Assembly (NCBI RefSeq): GCF_900167905.1
Contig: NZ_FUYZ01000014.1
Span: 1 to 49,369 of the forward strand
Direction: 5' to 3'
DNA from: Soonwooa buanensis
GTDB taxonomy: Bacteria; Bacteroidota; Bacteroidia; Flavobacteriales; Weeksellaceae
DNA: 49,369 nt
Position numbers and translations under genes: made by a program. Positions 44,709 through 49,369 of the stretch are shown one piece after another. Every line of letters begins with the position of its first letter. Within the stretch, counting starts at the first letter, position 1. A model generated the notes under the pieces. That model did no database searches and was not told the origin of the DNA. It was given only the letters and a program-made list of their open reading frames with translations.

Positions 44709-44788
44709 TGGTTTCAAATTCTTGAGTAAAATTAAAGATTATTTTCTAGCCTACTTTAGAGAAAATTTGATTTTTAAAAGAAAGTTTA

Positions 44789-44796
44789 CAAAAGTA
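44789..44796 (-). promoter_or_regulatory. -7 box for the GNAT-nadE-barnase operon
   Basis: On the minus strand this reads TACTTTTG, fitting TAnnTTTG. The start would be near 44783, leaving a leader of about 90 bases that overlaps the gldB leader in antisense. No clear -33 TTG is seen. Confidence 0.5.
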
Positions 44797-44804
44797 TCTA
44801 AAAA

Positions 44805-45800
44805 ATGAAAAAACTTATAGTAAGTCTATCGATAATCGCTTGTTTGTTTGGTCTTAACTCTTGTAAAAAAGAGGCTGAAAAACCGCAATGGGAACAGGAA
44901 GTTAAAAACCCGATACAGAAAATTGATTTGGTGGACATTTCGGAAAAGTTATACGATCCGAATGTGAGTATGGAAGATTTTAAGAAAGATTTTCCGTGGT
45001 TCCAAGGGACGGTTCCTGACAATGTTTTTGTGGAACGCAGAAAGGATCCTGAGGAAATAAAAATCTATAAAGACGCCATTTCGAAAATTGATAAGGCTAA
45101 ACTTAATAAAGATTTAGCTGCACTTTTTTCACATATTAAAACGTATTTCCCGAGCTTCAAAACACCAAAAGTTTTCTTGTATTCAACCGCAGTTTATTAC
45201 GAAAGTATGCTGGCTCCTATTTTTTATAAACCTGAAGAAAACTATCTATTCATAGATGTTTCGGCTTTTATGGGAATGGATAACAAAGCTTACAGCGGTA
45301 TCGATAAGTATATTCAGAAATCGATGAATCCTAGTAATATCGTCCCAAAAGTGTCAATGTCTTTTGCTGAACAAATGGTGCCGAGAAAACCTACGGAATC
45401 AAAATTTATTGATGAGTTGGTATACAATGGGAAAATCCAGATTTTGCAAGATATTTTCTTACCTGAAACGCCTGATTTTTTAAAAATAAATTATACTAAA
45501 GAACAGGAAGAATGGAACATTGCAAACGAATTTAACATTTGGAATTACTTTGTAGAAAACGATTATCTCTTCAAATCTGATCCCGAATTGGCTGGACGAT
45601 TTATCCAACCAGGACCATTTTCTAAATTCTATACCGAAATCGATAACGAAAGTTCGCCACAAGTTGGTGTGTGGACGGGATGGCAAATCTGTAGAGAATA
45701 TTTAGCTAAAAATCCAAATGTCAAAATCCCTGAATTTTTAAACAAAAACGCCACCGATATCTTTAACGGATCTGGCTACAAACCGAAAGAAATTAAATAA
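44805..45800 (+). CDS. gldB: Gliding motility lipoprotein GldB
   Basis: This is a 331-residue lipoprotein with C20 in FGLNSC as the lipidated residue. The body matches GldB as I know it: DISEKLYDPNVSMEDFKKDF with PWFQGTVPDNVFVERRKDP, a central FIDVSAFMGMDNKAYSGI and a late VGVWTGWQICREYLAKNP. GldB is required for gliding in Flavobacterium johnsoniae and is associated with the machinery that also supports type IX secretion, though its biochemical role is not defined. The fold resembles a DUF2268-like zinc-metalloprotease without a clear HExxH. It is 10 bases upstream of gldC. Confidence 0.92.
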   Translation: MKKLIVSLSIIACLFGLNSCKKEAEKPQWEQEVKNPIQKIDLVDISEKLYDPNVSMEDFKKDFPWFQGTVPDNVFVERRKDPEEIKIYKDAISKIDKAKLNKDLAALFSHIKTYFPSFKTPKVFLYSTAVYYESMLAPIFYKPEENYLFIDVSAFMGMDNKAYSGIDKYIQKSMNPSNIVPKVSMSFAEQMVPRKPTESKFIDELVYNGKIQILQDIFLPETPDFLKINYTKEQEEWNIANEFNIWNYFVENDYLFKSDPELAGRFIQPGPFSKFYTEIDNESSPQVGVWTGWQICREYLAKNPNVKIPEFLNKNATDIFNGSGYKPKEIK

Positions 45801-45810
45801 ATTATATATA

Positions 45811-46137
45811 ATGAGAAAGACCCAAATAACTATAAATGTGGAACTTGACGAAAACCATGTTCCCGAAAAAATGACTTGGAATGCTGAAGATGGCGGCGTT
45901 AATGCGCAAGAAACTAAAGCAACGATGATTTCGGTTTGGGATGACAATGCAAAGGAAGCACTTCGTATCGATCTTTGGACGAAGGATATGCAAGTGGACC
46001 ACATGAAGCAGTTTTTTCACCAGATTTTGGTGTCGTTAGGTCACACTTATCAACGTGCAACTGGTGAAGATGATGTAGCAGAATGGCTAGGTGAAGTTGC
46101 GGAAGAATTTGCAGTGAAGTCAGCAATTAAGATGTAA
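45811..46137 (+). CDS. gldC: Gliding motility protein GldC
   Basis: This is a 108-residue soluble protein without a signal peptide. The sequence RKTQITINVELDENHVPEKM with MTWNAEDGG, EALRIDLWTKDMQVDHMKQF and a final WLGEVAEEFAVKS is that of GldC. In F. johnsoniae loss of gldC weakens but does not abolish gliding. The gene is co-transcribed with gldB from the promoter at 44681 and ends at the terminator at 46140-46172. Its partner and mechanism are unknown. Confidence 0.92.
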   Translation: MRKTQITINVELDENHVPEKMTWNAEDGGVNAQETKATMISVWDDNAKEALRIDLWTKDMQVDHMKQFFHQILVSLGHTYQRATGEDDVAEWLGEVAEEFAVKSAIKM

Positions 46138-46139
46138 AC

Positions 46140-46172
46140 AAAATGACGGTCTCTTTCGAGTCCGTCATTTTT
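46140..46172. terminator. Bidirectional terminator after gldC
   Basis: AAAATGACGG (46140-46149) pairs with CCGTCATTTT (46162-46171), with an inner CTC/GAG extension around a TTTC loop. It separates gldC from the convergent GLUG-repeat gene. Confidence 0.88.
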
Positions 46173-46201
46173 CTTTCATTTACTTTTATTTTTAGCGCTT
46201 T

Positions 46202-47668
46202 TTATTTTTTAATAAACTTAAGAGATTTTGAACCTTTTTCAGTTTTAATATTAATGATAAAAATACCTTTTCCTAGTTGTGATACATCCACCGAATTTTG
46301 ATTTTCTTTGGCAAGCATTTGCTTCACAGATTTGCCAGACATATCGATAATATTATAAGACAACACTTTGTCACTCGATACAATTGTCAGTTGATTATCA
46401 ACTATTGTTGGATAAATCTTAACATCCGAAATACTAGTAACCGCGTCATTAACTGCTAATGTCGTAATCGTATTAAGATATGGATATCCGTCATTAACAC
46501 TTGGATCGATTGACCAAACTTCAGTAGCCGCACCAGCATTTAAAACAGTTTTAAAAGCTTCAGATTTCATTTCCGAACTTGTTTTAGCCGTAATATCGTA
46601 AGTTGTAGGATCGCCATAATCGAATTTACCAATAGCATCATAAGGCGCCAAAGTGTGATCGAAATGTGCATTCTGAATCGTTGTACTACCAACAGCACCC
46701 ATAAAAGCACCACTATCCTGCACATTGGTCACTGTTCCTGCAGAATATACATTTTTAAGAATAGCGTTCTGTTGCGTGTAACCAAAGAATCCACCAGCCA
46801 TAAAAGATGTAGCTTCTACATTGGATCTTGTGTAACAATTGATCATTTCGTTGTCGCGATTCGGCGCAAATGCAAATGTGCTAAAACCGTTAAATCCGCC
46901 AATAATATACTCTCCTTTTACGCTACCTTCGCTAAAGCAGTTGGTGATTTTTGTTTTATCCCAAGACGATCCAACAAAACCTCCGATCTGATTAACACCC
47001 TCAACGCTTGCACTTGCAGAACAGTTGATAACTTCACTGTTTGTCAAAATACCACCGCTAAAACCGCCGCCATTGTAACCTGTGATCGTAATTTCTGCAT
47101 TTTTAACGTGGCAATTTTCGACATAACTGTTAGTCGACACGTTACCAATCATACCTCCTACTGTATCTTTTGCAAAAATCTTAACACCGTCAACCGTTAA
47201 GTTTTTAAGAGTTGCTTTAAAAAATTGTCCAAAAAAGCCTACGAAATCGCCGTTAGTTTCTCTATTAATTAAAACATTTTTTACGGTTTTATGATTTCCT
47301 TCAAATGTTCCTGAGAAAGGCTTTTGATAGCCATAACCAATTGGCGCCCAAAGATGACCAGCCAAATCGACGTCTTGCATTAATGTAATCGTCTTTCCAC
47401 TAAAGTCGTTGCCATTAAATACCAACTTTGTCAAACCTGCCAATTCTGCAGCTGTTGAAATTTGAAAACTAGTACTTGTAGAATTGTACCAACTTGTATC
47501 AGCGTTGTCGATCCAATCGGTAGTTGGAAAGTTTTTTAAGAAAGCTGGTGCTTCGATTTTCGTTGTCTGATAATTTTCAGGAAGTTGGTTAGAGATCTTT
47601 CCTAAATCGCTTTGGGAAAATGCAAAAGTAGCACAAAGAAATGCTAGAGACAGTAAAGTCTTTTTCAT
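46202..47668 (-). CDS. T9SS surface protein with GLUG repeats
   Basis: This is a 488-residue exported protein. The signal peptide ends at about residue 19 (FAFSQ). Residues ~70-400 are a beta-helix built of GLUG-type repeats: FKATLKNLTVDGVKIFAKDT then VGGMIGNVSTNS, YNGGGFSGGILTNSEV, NQIGGFVGSSWDKTKI and FMAGGFFGYTQQ. Such repeats occur in M26 IgA proteases and many bacterial surface proteins. No catalytic motif is present. The C-terminal ~75 residues are a type A T9SS domain (VKIYPTIVDNQLTI, IDMSGKSV, GIFIINI). The PNP of the usual PNP motif is PTI here. A promoter box is at 47699-47706. Confidence 0.85.
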   Translation of the reverse strand: MKKTLLSLAFLCATFAFSQSDLGKISNQLPENYQTTKIEAPAFLKNFPTTDWIDNADTSWYNSTSTSFQISTAAELAGLTKLVFNGNDFSGKTITLMQDVDLAGHLWAPIGYGYQKPFSGTFEGNHKTVKNVLINRETNGDFVGFFGQFFKATLKNLTVDGVKIFAKDTVGGMIGNVSTNSYVENCHVKNAEITITGYNGGGFSGGILTNSEVINCSASASVEGVNQIGGFVGSSWDKTKITNCFSEGSVKGEYIIGGFNGFSTFAFAPNRDNEMINCYTRSNVEATSFMAGGFFGYTQQNAILKNVYSAGTVTNVQDSGAFMGAVGSTTIQNAHFDHTLAPYDAIGKFDYGDPTTYDITAKTSSEMKSEAFKTVLNAGAATEVWSIDPSVNDGYPYLNTITTLAVNDAVTSISDVKIYPTIVDNQLTIVSSDKVLSYNIIDMSGKSVKQMLAKENQNSVDVSQLGKGIFIINIKTEKGSKSLKFIKK

Positions 47669-47698
47669 AATAATTTTTATTTTGTTTTATTAGCTCGC

Positions 47699-47706
47699 CA
47701 AAAATA
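47699..47706 (-). promoter_or_regulatory. -7 box for the GLUG-repeat gene
   Basis: On the minus strand this reads TATTTTTG, a perfect TAnnTTTG, 30 bases before the start codon at 47668. Confidence 0.5.
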
Positions 47707-47786
47707 TCCTTTATTTATTATTAAATCTATTTTAAATAAAAAAAAGTCTTTCGAATTTCAGAAAATCAAAAATTAACAATTATAAC

Positions 47787-47794
47787 TATCTTTG
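47787..47794 (+). promoter_or_regulatory. -7 box for the cystathionine gamma-synthase/lyase gene
   Basis: TATCTTTG fits TAnnTTTG, 21 bases before the ATG at 47816. Confidence 0.55.
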
Positions 47795-47815
47795 CATTAA
47801 CAATTTAGAAAAGTC

Positions 47816-48958
47816 ATGAAATTCAATACAAAAGTGATCCACGGTGGACAACAACACGAGCCACACACAGGATCTGTTAACGTACCCGTATTTTTAACAT
47901 CAACATTTGCACAAAAAAGTCCAGGTCAACTAAAAGCTGGCTACGAATATTCTAGAGGTGCTAACCCAACACGTCAAGCTTTAGAAGATGCTTTGGCTTC
48001 TATCGAAAATGGTGCGAGAGGTTTGGCTTTCGGATCAGGATTGGCTGCGATCGATTGTGTTCTGAAATTATTAAGTCCTGGTGACGAAGTGATTGCAGTT
48101 GACGACCTTTATGGTGGAACTTACAGAATGTTCACAAGATTATTTGATAAATATCAGATTAAATTCAGTTTTGTAAACTTCGACGAAGTTGACACGATTA
48201 AAGATGTTATCACCGACAAAACAAAATTGATTTGGTTAGAAACACCAACCAATCCTTTGATGAAATTGGTGGATATAAAAGCGGTAACTGATTTAGTAAA
48301 AGGAAAAAATATTTTGGTTGCTGTTGACAATACGTTTGCGACGCCTTACATCCAAAGACCAATTGACCTTGGCGCTGACATCGTGATGCATTCTGCGACT
48401 AAATATCTAGGCGGACACTCTGACGTTGTTGCTGGTGCTTTGGTTGCAAAAACACCTGAGTTGGGCGAACAGCTTCATTTTATCCAATTTGCAAGTGGCG
48501 GAATTTTGGGTCCGCATGACTCTTATTTGGTTTTAAGAGGTATTAAAACTTTATCTCTTAGAATGCAACGTCACAGCGAAAACGGTGTTAAAGTCGCTGA
48601 GTTTTTAGAAAATCATCCTGCAATTGATAAAGTATTCTATCCAGGATCAAAAAATCACCCACAATACGAATTGGCTAAAAAACAAATGGCAGAATTCGGA
48701 GGAATGGTGTCTTTCACTTTTAAATCAGGGAAAAAAGAAGACGCTATTAAGTTTTTAGAAAAGCTAAAAGTTTTCACATTGGCAGAATCTCTTGGCGGTG
48801 TAGAATCTCTTGCAAATCATCCTGCGTTAATGACACATGCATCTATCCCAGCTGACAAACGTGCAGAACTTGGGATTACAGATGATTTGGTAAGATTGAG
48901 TGCTGGTATCGAAGATATCGAAGATCTTATCGCTGATCTTGAACAAGCTTTGAAGTAG
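47816..48958 (+). CDS. Trans-sulfuration enzyme, cystathionine gamma-synthase/lyase type
   Basis: This is a 380-residue PLP-dependent enzyme of the Cys/Met metabolism family, normal length. The PLP lysine is K196 in HSATKYLGGHSDVVAGA. Family landmarks are HGGQQHEPHTGSVNVPVFLT, EYSRGANPTRQALE, VDDLYGGTYRMF, WLETPTNPLMKLVD and AESLGGVESLANHPALMTHA. Cystathionine gamma-synthase (metB) and gamma-lyase (metC/CTH) cannot be separated by motif alone. It would take part in methionine or cysteine synthesis and links with ahcY through homocysteine. It is monocistronic. Confidence 0.93.
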   Translation: MKFNTKVIHGGQQHEPHTGSVNVPVFLTSTFAQKSPGQLKAGYEYSRGANPTRQALEDALASIENGARGLAFGSGLAAIDCVLKLLSPGDEVIAVDDLYGGTYRMFTRLFDKYQIKFSFVNFDEVDTIKDVITDKTKLIWLETPTNPLMKLVDIKAVTDLVKGKNILVAVDNTFATPYIQRPIDLGADIVMHSATKYLGGHSDVVAGALVAKTPELGEQLHFIQFASGGILGPHDSYLVLRGIKTLSLRMQRHSENGVKVAEFLENHPAIDKVFYPGSKNHPQYELAKKQMAEFGGMVSFTFKSGKKEDAIKFLEKLKVFTLAESLGGVESLANHPALMTHASIPADKRAELGITDDLVRLSAGIEDIEDLIADLEQALK

Positions 48959-48963
48959 GTTTT

Positions 48964-49008
48964 GGTTGATGGTTGATGGTTGATGGTTGATGGTTGATGG
49001 TTGATGGT
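48964..49008. repeat. Heptanucleotide tandem repeat (GGTTGAT)
   Basis: Six full copies of GGTTGAT plus GGT follow directly after the trans-sulfuration gene. The unit is perfect throughout. An ORF on the minus strand across it (48817-49011) is an artefact. Confidence 0.95.
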
Positions 49009-49015
49009 CAAAATT

Positions 49016-49042
49016 AATCTTTTAATCTTTTAATCTTTTAAT
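49016..49042. repeat. Octanucleotide tandem repeat (AATCTTTT)
   Basis: Three perfect copies of AATCTTTT (49016-49039) lie just after the heptamer array. Two different short tandem arrays side by side suggest an unstable, slippage-prone gap next to the insertion sequence. Confidence 0.85.
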
Positions 49043-49114
49043 TAAAAAAAGGTTTAATAGTCAAAAATAGTTGGTAGAATTCTTTCTATCGCCTATTATT
49101 ATTGATGATACGAG

Positions 49115-49149
49115 AAGTTTATTGAACTTTGTTTCAATAAACTTTTTTT
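49115..49149 (+). terminator. Strong hairpin with T run ahead of the transposase
   Basis: AAGTTTATTGAA (49115-49126) pairs perfectly with TTCAATAAACTT (49133-49144) around a six-base loop and is followed by T5 (to T7 with the arm). It ends directly at the ATG of the transposase (49150). It may be a terminator that shields the insertion sequence from outside transcription, or part of its left end. Confidence 0.7.
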
Positions 49150-49157
49150 ATGCCTGA

Positions 49158-49369
49158 AAAATCAAAAAAAATCGTTGTTGGAGCTGTAAAAGTCTGAATG
49201 TAATTTCGTGGGGAAAACAAAATAATAAGAGACGTTTTAAATGTAAAAATTGTGGTATTTATTTTACCTCCGAGAACAAGTCTGTTGGCTTAAAAAATAA
49301 GGAAGTTTGGTTCAAAAAATGGATTGTTGGAAAACAGACTTATGAAGAAATTTCACGAGACTCAGGATA
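49158..49369 (+). mobile_element. 5' part of a zinc-ribbon insertion-sequence transposase, truncated by the window
   Basis: The open frame from 49158 to the window end encodes two CxxC knuckles (CWSCKS and FKCKNCGIYF), then WFKKWIVGKQTYEEISRDSG. This is the N-terminus of the zinc-binding variant of IS256-type transposases found in Bacteroidota. The frame has no ATG. An ATG at 49150 reads MPEKSKK and then ends at TGA, because the A8 run at 49164-49171 is one base short of the transposase frame. The copy is therefore either frameshifted or uses slippage on the A run. The rest of the element lies beyond the window. Confidence 0.75.

Noticed and set aside
48817-49011. Minus-strand ORF with the repeated INHQPST pattern
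   Set aside because: It is a translation of the GGTTGAT array and the end of the trans-sulfuration gene.
1-49369. tRNA, rRNA or origin sequences
   Set aside because: All gaps over 100 bases were read; none shows a cloverleaf, rRNA words or DnaA-box clusters.

Overview
The window comes from an AT-rich member of the Flavobacteriia, most likely Chryseobacterium or a close Weeksellaceae relative. This rests on six secreted proteins with type IX secretion (T9SS) type A C-terminal sorting domains, the gliding genes gldB and gldC, Bacteroidota-type promoter boxes (TAnnTTTG) in front of many genes, and intergenic repeats of a kind I remember from Chryseobacterium genomes. No rRNA, tRNA or CRISPR array was seen. 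The right end runs into an insertion sequence that the window truncates.

Layout. 1-157: a pair of inverted REP-like repeats. 158-844: a small T9SS cargo protein. 986-2971: urocanate hydratase, without the other hut genes. 3118-4669: a PAS-LuxR regulator and an odd cysteine-motif/TonB-plug-like protein. 4756-10404: a minus-strand operon parE / membrane protein / parC / rhomboid protease, with stop-start overlaps of one base. 10509-11972: cardiolipin synthase. 12197-18524: a His-rich small membrane protein followed by a tripartite RND efflux pump (adaptor, HAE1 permease, outer-membrane factor). 18744-22537: a beta-helix protein and a large repeat-built T9SS adhesin with a recent internal duplication. 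22763-32439: ahcY, a TMEM175-like channel, pepD, a DUF3060 protein, two T9SS proteins (one an M4 metalloprotease) and radA.

32463-39548 is the most coherent system: a minus-strand transcription unit with a Bacteroidota promoter, a cobalamin riboswitch, a TonB-dependent receptor (BtuB-like), a BtuG-like beta-propeller surface lipoprotein, a PKD-like surface lipoprotein and a T9SS-exported protein that also carries a DUF5074/propeller-like region. It is best read as a vitamin B12 capture and uptake locus whose last gene sends a further candidate cobalamin-binding protein out by type IX secretion.

40741-44691 is a compact minus-strand operon: GNAT / nadE / membrane-tethered barnase-like RNase / archaemetzincin-like lipoprotein / barstar / GNAT / DinB. 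The RNase aligns without gaps to barnase across all catalytic residues, and the barstar keeps the inhibitor's key acidic residues, so this is a barnase-barstar pair with a metalloprotease gene between them. It diverges from gldB-gldC through facing promoters. 46202-48958 holds a GLUG-repeat T9SS protein and a cystathionine gamma-synthase/lyase family enzyme. 48959-49369 holds simple repeats, a strong hairpin and the 5' part of a zinc-ribbon transposase whose ATG is out of frame with its body.
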